Below, piece after piece: positions 36,760 through 45,546 of a stretch of 64,000 nt of DNA. A program made the translations under genes and the position numbers. The stretch's first letter is position 1. Every line of letters starts with the position of its first letter. The notes under the pieces are model-generated. The model did not search any database and had not been told where the DNA came from. It was given only the letters and a program-made list of their open reading frames with translations. Location of the stretch: the NCBI GenBank assembly GCA_903832325.1, contig CAILBC010000027.1, forward strand, positions 434,001 to 498,000, read 5' to 3'. Origin of the DNA: an uncultured Sphingomonadales bacterium (lineage in GTDB: Bacteria > Pseudomonadota > Alphaproteobacteria > Sphingomonadales > Sphingomonadaceae).

Positions 36760-37005
36760 TCAGCCGACGAATTGCGTTTCCTCGACCAGAAAAATCGGTG
36801 AGCGCGGCAAGTCGATGAACCGGGCCTCGTGTTCCAGCAGCAGTTGCCCCGCCGCGCGCCTCTCCGGGGTCAACCCGGCTGCGCCGAAACTGGCCATGTC
36901 CTGCCACCATAATTCGGCCACGACGTCGAAATCCATGCGCGCCGATCCGCGCACGGCGGCGAGCAGAAAGGCGGGGTTCTCCGGCGGGCTGTGGCTTTGC
37001 GCCTA
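36760..37005 (-). pseudogene. C-terminal fragment of an EthD-like protein
   Basis: About 80 residues in one frame, including FDVVAELWWQDMASFG and ARFIDLPRSPIFLVEE, the C-terminal half of an EthD/dimeric alpha-beta barrel protein. An in-frame TAG precedes it near 37005 and no N-terminal half is present. Of the 36.57-37.80 kb space, this stub, the next kinase stub and regulatory sites are all I can recognise. Confidence 0.6.
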
Positions 37006-37091
37006 GCGCGCGATCCCCGGCACTTCGGCTGCGGCGATCAGCAGCAGCAGCACGATGGGAAGCATGATCGCCCCAAGCAACGCAAGCGCAT

Positions 37092-37508
37092 CGCGTCATG
37101 CGACAGGGGCTGCGTCTGGGTGCCGAACCGCACTGGCCGGCGGTTCAGGTCTTCGTATAGCACGATCCCGCTTGACAGGCCGGGCGCGATGGCGGTGGCG
37201 AACGGGCGCGGCAGGTTGATTGCCAGCAGAGGGGCGAGGTCGCGGAAGAACTGCGCTTCGATCGTGCTGTGCGGCGCCTGCTCCGGAATCTGCGTGTCCA
37301 GCCCGCATTTCAACCACAGCGATGGCGGCAGGCCGTGGGCCATGCCTGCCACATTATAGCGCAGGCAATACTCGGCCTTGGTGGCCGTGCCGTGGATGAC
37401 GGTGCCGCGGTCCAGCCCGGTCACCGCCGTGCCGGGAAAACGCTCGGCCAGCCACTGTCCGATCTGGCCCGTGCCGATTTCGTCCAGCGATGTTGGGAAA
37501 TCGGCCAT
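37092..37508 (-). pseudogene. N-terminal fragment of an APH/ecdysteroid kinase-like protein
   Basis: About 139 residues starting MADFPTSLDEIGTGQIGQW. VIHGTATKAEYCLRY and LPPSLWLKCGLD match the N-lobe of the kinase-like protein at 51538-52623 (which has VIHGTATKVKVELDF and WIKTGLE). IVLYEDLN is the hinge. The catalytic half (HGD and DxD motifs) is absent, with unrelated cysteine-rich sequence instead. Truncated copy. Confidence 0.7.
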
Positions 37509-37650
37509 TCTCAGGCCCGGTCCACGGCGCGGTGCCGCAACCGCGAACCCGCTGGCGCGATGCCCTGTCTGAGCCATCCGGAAAGGGTTTCCAGCCGGAT
37601 ATCTGCGGCCTGCGAGCTATGCGTGAATGGCGGTAAATGTATGGAATTAC

Positions 37651-37744
37651 AATTATTTGACAATCATAAACCCTCTCCCGATATCGCCTTTGCCTAATGA
37701 TTATAGATTTTTACTTGACTGGCAAGCGCGGTGCCATTTAGGAT
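37651..37744 (+). promoter_or_regulatory. Promoter region of the TonB receptor
   Basis: An AT-rich motif variant AATTATTTGACAATCATAAA at 37651-37670 resembles the TTATCTA sites. A candidate promoter follows: -35 TTGACT at 37715-37720, 18-base spacer, -10 TAGGAT at 37739-37744. A second AT-rich stretch (CTAATGATTATAGATTT) at 37694-37710 precedes the -35 box. Confidence 0.5.
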
Positions 37745-37803
37745 CAGAGTGAGGATGCATTATGGCGCCGGGTTGAGCGCCAGATACCTTGGGAGGCTAC
37801 GTC

Positions 37804-40011
37804 ATGCGTAAATTTGGATTGCGGCAGCGGCTGTGTGGTTCAGCGGCGTTTCTGGCCGTCTCTGGGGCTGGCCTGATCGCCGCTCCGGCTTATGCCCAGA
37901 ATACCGATGCGGTCAGCGATGACTCCGGCGGTATCGTCGTCACCGCCCAGCGCCGCGAGGAAAAGGCCAAGGACGTTCCGATCGCGCTGACCACGATTAC
38001 GGCGGAAAAGCTGGGCCAGGGCGATGTGCAGCAGTTGAGCGACATCTCCAAGCTGACCCCGGCGCTGCGGTTCGACAATTACGGCGGGTTTGTTCAGCCG
38101 ACCATTCGCGGCGTGGGCACCGCGGTTTCGGCGTCGGGCGCCGGGTCCAATGTCGGCATCTACATCGACGGGTTCTATGCGCCCAACCCGCTGTCGGCGG
38201 ATTTCCAGCTGCTCAGCGTGAAAAGCGTGACGGTGCTGAAGGGGCCGCAGGGGACGCTGTTCGGGCGCAACTCCACCGGCGGCGCGATCCAGGTAACGAC
38301 GAGCGATCCCAGCCATGACGCGCACGGCGTCGCTGAGGTGTCCTACGGCCGGTTCAACTCGCAGAAGTATCAGGCCTATGTGACGGGCGGCCTGTCCGAC
38401 ACCATCGCGGTCGACCTGACCGGGCTGTACCGCAAGGGCAATGGCTATATCCGCAACATCACCACCGGCAACGCCAAGGACGGAGCTTATGAAGACTGGT
38501 CGGTTCGCGCGGGCCTGAAGCTGGATGTGTCGGATTCCGCCTCGTTCCTGCTGCGTTACACGCACGCGGATACCAATGACCCGAATCCCAACACCACCAA
38601 CGCCTATGTCGACGATGCCGGGCGCATCTACAGCTTCGGCGCGGTCCTGCCGCCTGCCTTTGGCGTGAAGACTGCCACCAACCCGCGCGAGGTTTCGAAC
38701 AACGGCCGAACGGACTTCACGTCGAAAGTTGATGCGTTCCAGCTGACGGGTAAGTTCGATCTCGGCTTCGCCAAGCTGACGTCCTACACCCAGTTCCGCA
38801 ATGAATCGTCCTATTCGGCGCTGGATCTCGATGGCACCAGCCTGTCGGTGTTTGATGTCGAATTCTTCATCACCGACAAGATCTTAACCCAGGAATTCGT
38901 CCTGGCCTCGCAAGGCAAAGGGCGGCTGAAGTGGTCGGCGGGCGCGTTCTTCTTCTCGGACAAGAACTTGTTCCACTACCTCAATGGCAGCATCCAGGGC
39001 GCGCCGTTCGCGCGGATTTCGTCGACCGGCACCGATACCACCGGGATCGCGGTGTACGCCGATGGCACCTATGAGCTGGCCGACAAGCTGTTCCTGGGCG
39101 TCGGCGCCCGTTATGGCCAAGACAAGATCAACAACGGCTTCTTCGATACGACCGTGCTGGCCGGTGCGTCGACCACAGGCCGTACCACCGTTCCCGAATT
39201 GTCGAAGGGCAGCTTCACCCCGCGCGTGACGCTGCGGTACGAGCCGACGCCCTCGTCGAGCATCTATGCCTCGTTCTCGCGCGGCTACAAGGCGCCGATC
39301 CTGAACGTGAATGGCTATTCGACCAGCACGATCAAGCCGGAACACATTTCGGCGTTTGAAGTCGGCTACAAGTATGCCGCGCGCGGTCTGTCGTTCGACG
39401 CGTCGGCCTATTACTACAAGTACAACGACCTTCAGGTGGCCAGCTATATAGGCACGACGAGCCTGCTGACCAACGCGGCGAATTCGCGCGTTAAGGGGGT
39501 CGAAGCGCAGCTTGCCTATGAAGTCACGCCGAACTTCTCGTTCAGCCTCGCCGGTGCCTACCTCGATGCGAAGTACGATACCTTCAAGGGCTCGCCATTC
39601 TACTCGCAGTGCCTTGATCCGGTGCTGTGCGGGGCTGGCTATGGCCTGTTCGCTAACCAGAATGTCGATGCATCCGGCTTCCGGATGGCACGGTCACCCA
39701 AGTTCACCGGATCGGCCGGCGCACGCTATCGCACTAAACTGGCGGGCGGCGAACTGGGCCTGTCGGGCACGCTGTCCTATACCTCGTCGGCCTATTTCGA
39801 CACGGTCCAGCAGTTCTCGCAGAAGGGCTATGAACTGCTCAGCCTGCGCGCCGAATGGACTGATCCGTCGGACCGCTTCACGTTGGCTGTATTCGGCGAT
39901 AACGTCACCAACGCCAAGTACAAGACCCAGATCCTGCCGGGTCCGTTCGCGATCCAGACGACCTGGGGTTCGCCGACCACCTATGGCGGCTCGGTGCGGG
40001 TCAAGTTCTGA
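37804..40011 (+). CDS. TonB-dependent outer-membrane receptor
   Basis: Receptor of 735 residues. Signal peptide about 1-32 ending APAYA-QN; plug domain from GGIVVTAQRREEKAKDVPIA with VLKGPQGTLFGRNSTGGAI; a long beta-barrel ending with the outer-membrane C-terminal phenylalanine (SVRVKF). ATG 37804 has GGGAGG upstream. Sphingomonads use such receptors to import hydrophobic compounds; location inside the catabolic cluster and an operator-like element upstream suggest it imports the pathway substrate. Confidence 0.95.
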   Translation: MRKFGLRQRLCGSAAFLAVSGAGLIAAPAYAQNTDAVSDDSGGIVVTAQRREEKAKDVPIALTTITAEKLGQGDVQQLSDISKLTPALRFDNYGGFVQPTIRGVGTAVSASGAGSNVGIYIDGFYAPNPLSADFQLLSVKSVTVLKGPQGTLFGRNSTGGAIQVTTSDPSHDAHGVAEVSYGRFNSQKYQAYVTGGLSDTIAVDLTGLYRKGNGYIRNITTGNAKDGAYEDWSVRAGLKLDVSDSASFLLRYTHADTNDPNPNTTNAYVDDAGRIYSFGAVLPPAFGVKTATNPREVSNNGRTDFTSKVDAFQLTGKFDLGFAKLTSYTQFRNESSYSALDLDGTSLSVFDVEFFITDKILTQEFVLASQGKGRLKWSAGAFFFSDKNLFHYLNGSIQGAPFARISSTGTDTTGIAVYADGTYELADKLFLGVGARYGQDKINNGFFDTTVLAGASTTGRTTVPELSKGSFTPRVTLRYEPTPSSSIYASFSRGYKAPILNVNGYSTSTIKPEHISAFEVGYKYAARGLSFDASAYYYKYNDLQVASYIGTTSLLTNAANSRVKGVEAQLAYEVTPNFSFSLAGAYLDAKYDTFKGSPFYSQCLDPVLCGAGYGLFANQNVDASGFRMARSPKFTGSAGARYRTKLAGGELGLSGTLSYTSSAYFDTVQQFSQKGYELLSLRAEWTDPSDRFTLAVFGDNVTNAKYKTQILPGPFAIQTTWGSPTTYGGSVRVKF

Positions 40012-40042
40012 TCCGGCTTGACGGCACCCTGGCATGACACGG

Positions 40043-40073
40043 AAAGCCCTGCCAGCAATGGCAGGGCTTTTTG
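40043..40073 (+). terminator. Rho-independent terminator after TonB receptor
   Basis: Stem AAAGCCCTGCCA / TGGCAGGGCTTT with a GCAA loop, continued by a T-run, 30 bases after the receptor stop. Textbook intrinsic terminator. Confidence 0.92.
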
Positions 40074-40140
40074 TCTTGTCCGGCCCGTCCGATGACGCAA
40101 GAATTTGGTCAGAAGGTGAGGATTTCTGCGGTCTGCAGCA

Positions 40141-40166
40141 CTTAATCAATTGCGTGTAGATAATGC
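40141..40166. promoter_or_regulatory. TTATCTA-type operator (site I)
   Basis: On the minus strand GCATTATCTA then CACGCAATTGATTAAG, about 75 bases upstream of the CoA ligase start at 40242. It separates this unit from the terminated TonB receptor gene. Confidence 0.58.
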
Positions 40167-40241
40167 CGATGTTACCTTCCATTGAAATGATGCGGCAAGG
40201 GGATTCTTCGAAGAATCGCAGCCAAGGGGCGAGGTGGCACT

Positions 40242-41738
40242 GTGCTGACAATCAATAGCGCACTGGCCTGGTGGTCAAAGAGCAGGGGCGACAGGGTGGC
40301 CATCTCGCTCGGCGGCGAGGGTGTGTCTTGGTCGGAATGGGTGCCATGGATCGATCGCGTCGCGGTGCGGCTGATCGAACTGGGCGTGGAAACGGGCGAC
40401 CGGGTCAACGTGTGCGCCACCAACAGTATCGAATACTGCACGCTCAGCATGGCGATCATGCGGGCGGGCGCCATCGTCGCGCCGCTCAACACGCGCTTCA
40501 CCGCCCATGAACTGCGCGAAATCGTGGATGATCACGGCCCGCGCCTGATCATTGCCGAAGCTGAACAGACCGCGAAATTCATGGATTGCGGCGTACTGGT
40601 GCTCGACATCGCGGAAGTCGCAGAACTGCGCCAAGGGCCGCTGGCGCGGATCGACCGCGAAACCAGCCCGGACAACTGCGTGGTCATTATCTCGACCAGT
40701 GGGTCGACCGCGAAGCCCAAGGGCGTGATGTTCTCGCACCGCACGATGCTGGCCTATATCCAGGCCACCGTGATGGAGGACAGCGCGCTGTCCGATGGCG
40801 GCGGGGTGATCGTCGTTGCGCCGCTGGCGACATCGGCGGGCATGGTCCAGCTGGTCCATTACGCAGTGCTGGGCTGCACGCTCTATTTCGAACCGGCGTT
40901 CGTGGCCGAGCGGTTCCTCGAAATTCTCGAACAGCAAAGAATCGTGAACTTCGCCGGGGCGCCCGCCTTTTTCGAACGGATCGCGGCCTTGCCGGGCTTC
41001 ATGGACGCGGACCTGTCGGCGCTGCGGATGGTATCGGTTGGCGGGGCGCGTGTGACGCGCGAGCTGTTCGATGCCTGGGCGGCCAAGGGGCTGATCATCC
41101 GCCAGATCTATGGTCAGACCGAAGCGGGCGGCACTTCCACTATCATGCCGTTGCGATTCGCGGCGGAATTCCCGGAAAAGTGCGGCTGGGGCGGGATATT
41201 TACCCACCACCGGATCGTTGATCGTGCGGGCCACGATGTACCGCCCAATACCGAGGGTGAAATCCTGATCCGCGGCCCCGGCATGATGCTGGGGTACTGG
41301 AATAATCCGCAGGCCACGGCCGAGGCGATCCGTGATGGTTGGCTCCATACTGGCGACATCGGCAAGATGGACGAACGCGGCCTGATCACCTTTGTCGACC
41401 GGGTGAAGGACATCATCGTGTCAGGCGGGCTGAACATCTCGGCGGCGGAAATCGAGCGGGCGGTGCTGGAATATCCGGGCATTGTCGAAGTGGCAGTGAT
41501 TGCGGCGCACGATCCGAAGTTTCAGGAAACGCCGCTGGCGGTGGTCTATGCCGATGGGCCGGTCGATGTTCCGGCGCTGATCACCCATTGCAACGCCCGG
41601 TTGGCCGATTTCAAGGTGCCGCGCTATGTCGCCGTGCGCGACGAGCCGTTGCCGCGTTTGGCCACCCAGAAGATTTCCAAACCCGCGCTGCGCGATGAAT
41701 ATCGCAACGCGCATCTGACGCTGCCCAAGGTGCGCTGA
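40242..41738 (+). CDS. AMP-binding acyl-CoA ligase
   Basis: Acyl-CoA synthetase of 498 residues with the ATP loop STSGSTAKPKGVMFSH, YGQTEAGG, GWLHTGDIG, VSGGLNISAAEIE and C-terminal TQKISK. GTG 40242 has GAGG 7 bases upstream. First gene of a unit with DUF35, Ltp2-like aldolase and crotonase, suggesting it activates the side-chain acid that those enzymes then shorten. Confidence 0.93.
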   Translation: MLTINSALAWWSKSRGDRVAISLGGEGVSWSEWVPWIDRVAVRLIELGVETGDRVNVCATNSIEYCTLSMAIMRAGAIVAPLNTRFTAHELREIVDDHGPRLIIAEAEQTAKFMDCGVLVLDIAEVAELRQGPLARIDRETSPDNCVVIISTSGSTAKPKGVMFSHRTMLAYIQATVMEDSALSDGGGVIVVAPLATSAGMVQLVHYAVLGCTLYFEPAFVAERFLEILEQQRIVNFAGAPAFFERIAALPGFMDADLSALRMVSVGGARVTRELFDAWAAKGLIIRQIYGQTEAGGTSTIMPLRFAAEFPEKCGWGGIFTHHRIVDRAGHDVPPNTEGEILIRGPGMMLGYWNNPQATAEAIRDGWLHTGDIGKMDERGLITFVDRVKDIIVSGGLNISAAEIERAVLEYPGIVEVAVIAAHDPKFQETPLAVVYADGPVDVPALITHCNARLADFKVPRYVAVRDEPLPRLATQKISKPALRDEYRNAHLTLPKVR

Positions 41739-41813
41739 GCCGATGTTCAGCGTGATGGCATGCACTCAAGCCGCGCCCCGGATGGGGCGGCGGCCAACTC
41801 TACAGGATCAGGC

Positions 41814-42224
41814 ATGATGGCGCAGATGGTCAATGGGCAGCTTGGGGCGGAAGGCCCTTATTGGGATGCACTGGCGCAAGGACGGCTGATGCTGCCGCGC
41901 TGCAATGGCTGCGGCAAATGGCACTGGCCAGCGGTCTGGCGCTGCGGCGCATGCGGTTCGTGGGACCACGCCTGGCACGAACAGCCGCTGGCGGGCACTG
42001 TGTTCACGTGGACCCGTACCCATCACCGCTTTGCCGGAACGGAGGGGCTCGACCTGCCCTATGCAACCGCGTTGGTGCTGCTGGATGCGGTGCCGATCCG
42101 GCTCAACGGCCTGATCGAAGGCGATGAAAGCGCTCTGGCGATCGGCGCTGCCGTGACCGGCCGGACCGCCTTTACCCAATTCGGCAAGGACAAGATCCCC
42201 TCGATCCGCTGGAACCTGGCATGA
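41814..42224 (+). CDS. DUF35 OB-fold/zinc-ribbon protein (aldolase partner)
   Basis: 136-residue DUF35 protein with a rubredoxin-like zinc ribbon (PRCNGCGKWHWP, RCGACGSWD) followed by an OB fold (TRTHHRFAGTEG). In actinobacterial steroid degradation a DUF35 domain (ChsH2) binds the Ltp2 aldolase and is needed for activity. Here the stop overlaps the start of an Ltp2-like gene in an ATGA arrangement. ATG 41814 (or 41817) follows AGGA. The paralogue at 57544-57951 is very similar. Confidence 0.9.
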   Translation: MMAQMVNGQLGAEGPYWDALAQGRLMLPRCNGCGKWHWPAVWRCGACGSWDHAWHEQPLAGTVFTWTRTHHRFAGTEGLDLPYATALVLLDAVPIRLNGLIEGDESALAIGAAVTGRTAFTQFGKDKIPSIRWNLA

Positions 42225-43384
42225 GCATCAATCTTTCAGGCAAGACTGCCATCGCCGGGGTCGGCTATCGTCAATACAAGCGCGGCACTGCGCCGCTGCC
42301 GGAGCGCGGATTGCTGACCCGCGCCATCGTCGATGCGTGCGAAGATGCCGGGTTTGACCCCGCCGATGTCGACGGGTTCGTCTCCTACGGCGATGACCAC
42401 AACGAGCCGGTGCGGCTGATGTCTGACCTTGGGACCAAGGAACTGAACTGGTCGGCCCAAGTCTGGGGCGGCGGCGGCGGCGGGATCGCTGGCACGTTAG
42501 GGCTGGCGTCAGCCGCGATCCTGACCGGTCAGGCCAAGGCCGTGGTGATCTTTCGCGCGCTGGCCGAAGGCAACAGCGGGCGGCTGGCCGCAGCCGTCAT
42601 GGCGCACCACCTGAACGACCACATGGTTGGCGTGGGTCTGGTTGCCCCGGCACAAGTCTGCGCGATGCGCGCCCAGCGCCTATTCGATTACCACGGCGTG
42701 CCCAGATCGGTCTGCGAGGAACTGGTCCGCGCATCCTATTTCCACGGCAGCCGCAACCCCGAGGCGACGGCATACGGCAAGGAACTCGACCTTGACGTGT
42801 TCCGCACCACGCGCTGGATCGCCGAACCGTTCCGGCTGTTCGATTGCAGCCGCGAAAACGACGGAGCGGGCGCGCTGCTGATGGTGTCGGACGAGATGGC
42901 GCGCGACCTGAAGAAGAAGCCGGTCAAGCTGCTCTCGGTCGCGCAAGGCACCCAGCAGGGCTGGGGCGATCTGATCGAGAACGACGATATCGACCTATAC
43001 GCTACCGGCGGTTTCCGTGCGATCAAGGACAAGCTCTACAACATGGCGGGGCTGACCCCGGCGGATATCGACGTTGTCCAGCTTTACGAGAATTTCAGCG
43101 CCCAAGGCATCGCCTCGCTGATCGACCACGGGTTCTGCACCTATGAGAACGTCGCCGAAGTGGTCCGCTATGAGAACCTGATCGCACCCGGCGGCGGGCT
43201 GCCGATAAACACATCGGGCGGCAATCTGGCCCACGGGTTCGTGCATGGCTTCGTGACGGCGGTGGAATCGATCCGTTGCCTGCGCGGGGAAAGCCCCAAT
43301 CCGGTACCCGATGCCAAAACCTGCCTGTTGGCGGGCGGTCCCGGTGCGCCAACGATCAGTTCGGCGATCTTCGGGGTCGACTAG
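42221..43384 (+). CDS. Ltp2-like thiolase-fold retro-aldolase
   Basis: 387-residue protein of the lipid-transfer/thiolase-like branch that includes the steroid side-chain aldolase Ltp2. Conserved stretches include VDGFVSYGDDHNEPVRLM, GGGGGGIAG, VVQLYENFSAQG and GNLAHGFVHG. The thiolase nucleophilic cysteine is not present in the first half, consistent with an aldolase. Expected to cleave a beta-hydroxyacyl-CoA into a ketone and a short acyl-CoA with its DUF35 partner. By eye nearly 88% identical to 57948-59111. Confidence 0.88.
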   Translation: MSINLSGKTAIAGVGYRQYKRGTAPLPERGLLTRAIVDACEDAGFDPADVDGFVSYGDDHNEPVRLMSDLGTKELNWSAQVWGGGGGGIAGTLGLASAAILTGQAKAVVIFRALAEGNSGRLAAAVMAHHLNDHMVGVGLVAPAQVCAMRAQRLFDYHGVPRSVCEELVRASYFHGSRNPEATAYGKELDLDVFRTTRWIAEPFRLFDCSRENDGAGALLMVSDEMARDLKKKPVKLLSVAQGTQQGWGDLIENDDIDLYATGGFRAIKDKLYNMAGLTPADIDVVQLYENFSAQGIASLIDHGFCTYENVAEVVRYENLIAPGGGLPINTSGGNLAHGFVHGFVTAVESIRCLRGESPNPVPDAKTCLLAGGPGAPTISSAIFGVD

Positions 43385-43424
43385 CGCCCGGTTTGAGTGA
43401 CCAATCATGCACGAGGAGTGAACG

Positions 43425-44213
43425 ATGCGATCGCAGGAGAGTGTCACGCAGGACGTGCAAGCCACCACGGCGGTTATCCGGTTTGCATCCGATCCCAGCG
43501 GAACGATCACCAACAAGGGTGCCGGGATGCTGGCCGATGCGGTTGAGGCGGTCCTGGCCGACCCGGCGATCCGGACGGTGGTGCTGACGGGCGCAGCGCC
43601 GGGGGTGTTCATCCGCCACGCCGACGTCGGCCAGATCGCCCGCGCTGCGCAGGCGCTGGCCGATGGGCGCACCAGTCCGGAGGCGTTTCTGAGCGCGCCG
43701 TTCCAGCGGCTGGGAGCGTTACTGGACGGTGCGCGAAAACCGGTGATCGCGGCGATCAACGGGGTCTGCATGGGTGGCGGGTTCGAAATCGCACTGGCCT
43801 GCACCATGCGCGTGGCGGGTGCAGAGGTGGCGGCTATCGGGTTGCCGGAAATCCGCATCGACATCTTTCCGGGCGCGGGCGGGACACAGCGGCTGGCGCG
43901 GCTGATCGGGCGGCACCGCGCGCGGCTGTTCATGCTGGCTGGTGCGGTGGTCGATGCCCGACAGGCAGCGGCGGCCGGGCTGGTTGACGATGTTGCCACC
44001 GATCCTCTGGTCCGCGCGCTGGAACTGGCGGCAGATTTTGCGCAGCGGTCGCCAGATGCCGTGGCCGCGATCATGGCGCTGACCGCCGCCGACGACGCCG
44101 CCAGCCTGCAGGATGAGGCGCTGGCGTTTGCCGCCGTGCTGGGCGCGCCGGGCGTGCAGGCGCGGCTGGAACGGTTCGTGGCGGATGGCGACGCGCTTGA
44201 CCGGCTCGCCTGA
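43425..44213 (+). CDS. Enoyl-CoA hydratase/isomerase (crotonase)
   Basis: 262-residue crotonase with PGVFIRHADVGQI, NGVCMGGGFEIALACT and LPEIRIDIFPGAGGTQRLARL, keeping the glutamate-containing segments of hydratases. AGGAG lies upstream of the ATG. It follows the aldolase; probably supplies the beta-hydroxyacyl-CoA that the aldolase cleaves. Only a remnant of this gene survives after the second aldolase copy (59148-59335). Confidence 0.9.
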   Translation: MRSQESVTQDVQATTAVIRFASDPSGTITNKGAGMLADAVEAVLADPAIRTVVLTGAAPGVFIRHADVGQIARAAQALADGRTSPEAFLSAPFQRLGALLDGARKPVIAAINGVCMGGGFEIALACTMRVAGAEVAAIGLPEIRIDIFPGAGGTQRLARLIGRHRARLFMLAGAVVDARQAAAAGLVDDVATDPLVRALELAADFAQRSPDAVAAIMALTAADDAASLQDEALAFAAVLGAPGVQARLERFVADGDALDRLA

Positions 44214-44233
44214 CCGCTCGCCGCGTTTCGCAC

Positions 44234-44275
44234 TTGACAGGAAGATGGCTTAATTTAACATTATTAGATAAATGT
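44234..44275 (+). promoter_or_regulatory. Promoter and TTATCTA-type operator (site J)
   Basis: Consensus -35 TTGACA at 44234-44239, 16-base spacer and TAACAT as -10. A TTATCTA motif (minus strand ATTTATCTAATAATGTTAAA; 44249-44275) overlaps the -10 and start region. This placement fits repression of the Rieske/ligase/molybdoenzyme operon. Confidence 0.62.
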
Positions 44276-44318
44276 GAATGCCGGCGCACGAAGCTGTGAC
44301 GAACAAGGGAGCATCCCG

Positions 44319-45470
44319 ATGAACCACCGCATCTCCGCGCAAGTCTTTGATCGAATGGTCGATCACCTGAACAACGGAACGACCGACCAGGCCGACTCGG
44401 TCCTGCACGTTCCGGTGAGCAATTTCGCCTTGCCAGAGCACCTTGCGCGGGAACTGGAAGTGTTTCGCCGACAATGGCTGGTGGGTGCGATGGCATCGGA
44501 ACTGCCTGAACCCGGCAGCTTCGTGACGCGTGACATTCTGGGCAGCGCGGTGCTGTTCGTGCGGCAGAAGTCCGGCAAAGTGGCGACATATCTGAATATG
44601 TGTCGCCATCGCGGAGGGAAGGTCGAACTGGAGGATCGCGGCAAAAAGCCGTTCTTCGTCTGCGCCTATCACGGCTGGAGCTATGACGGCGACGGGGCCT
44701 TGCGCGGGGTGCCGTTCGAGGAGCAGCTTGGCCCGGTCGATCGCGGCTGCAACAACCTGCACGCGGTCCACTGCGAAGAGCGCCACGGGATCGTCTGGAT
44801 CAACTTTGCCGATGATGCACCCGGCACACTCACCGAATTTCTTGGCGCAGCCGATGCAGTTCTCGCGGATTACGGGCTGGAAAACAGCGTGATCCACATG
44901 GACAAGAAGATCCACAGCAACATCAACTGGAAGCTGGTGATGGACGGTGCGATCGACGTGCTGCACCCGCAGTTCCTGCACCCGACCGGGGTGGGCAAGC
45001 TGATCCAGACTAATGCCAGCGTCTGGCAGGATCTGGGCCGCCATGGCCGGTCGTTCTCGGTCTACAAGAAGCTGGCGGAGAAGATCAAGGCAGGCACGGT
45101 CGAGCCGGAAGACCGCCGGTACGTGACCGGCAACATGGTGCTGTTCCCCAACGTCAACCTGATCCCCACGCCCGATCACTTTGAATTCTGGAACGTCTGG
45201 CCGGACCTGAAGGATCCCGGCAAGTGCTTCATTCATATCCGTTTCGTTGTCGATGCGGCGAAGCTGGACGAACGGATCGCGGGCCGGATCAACCGCAGTT
45301 GGGAAATCCTGGAGCAGGCCGCGCTGGAAGAGGATTTCCCGATGGAGGAAACCATCCAGGCCAACGCGCTGGCCCGCCCGGTCGGCGATTTCCTTTATGG
45401 CCGCAGCGAAGCGCCCTGCCAGCACCTGCATCGCCAGATGGCGCGCGAACTGGCGGCCGCTCCGTCCTGA
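44319..45470 (+). CDS. Rieske non-haem iron oxygenase, CRHRGGK/CAYHGW type
   Basis: 383-residue oxygenase; Rieske ligands Cys95/His97 and Cys115/His118, catalytic segment DGAIDVLHPQFLH. Homologous to 17339-18544 (shared RSWEILE, EDFPMEETIQ, CQHLHRQ-type tail). ATG 44319 has AAGGGAG 8 bases upstream. First gene of an operon with a CoA ligase, a molybdopterin oxidoreductase and a GMC oxidoreductase. Confidence 0.93.
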   Translation: MNHRISAQVFDRMVDHLNNGTTDQADSVLHVPVSNFALPEHLARELEVFRRQWLVGAMASELPEPGSFVTRDILGSAVLFVRQKSGKVATYLNMCRHRGGKVELEDRGKKPFFVCAYHGWSYDGDGALRGVPFEEQLGPVDRGCNNLHAVHCEERHGIVWINFADDAPGTLTEFLGAADAVLADYGLENSVIHMDKKIHSNINWKLVMDGAIDVLHPQFLHPTGVGKLIQTNASVWQDLGRHGRSFSVYKKLAEKIKAGTVEPEDRRYVTGNMVLFPNVNLIPTPDHFEFWNVWPDLKDPGKCFIHIRFVVDAAKLDERIAGRINRSWEILEQAALEEDFPMEETIQANALARPVGDFLYGRSEAPCQHLHRQMARELAAAPS

Positions 45471-45546
45471 CCGGACCGGTCTGACAACAATCAGAACGCC
45501 CCTCCATCACCGGATGCAGGCGGGCGTCGAAATATCGGGAGAGATC

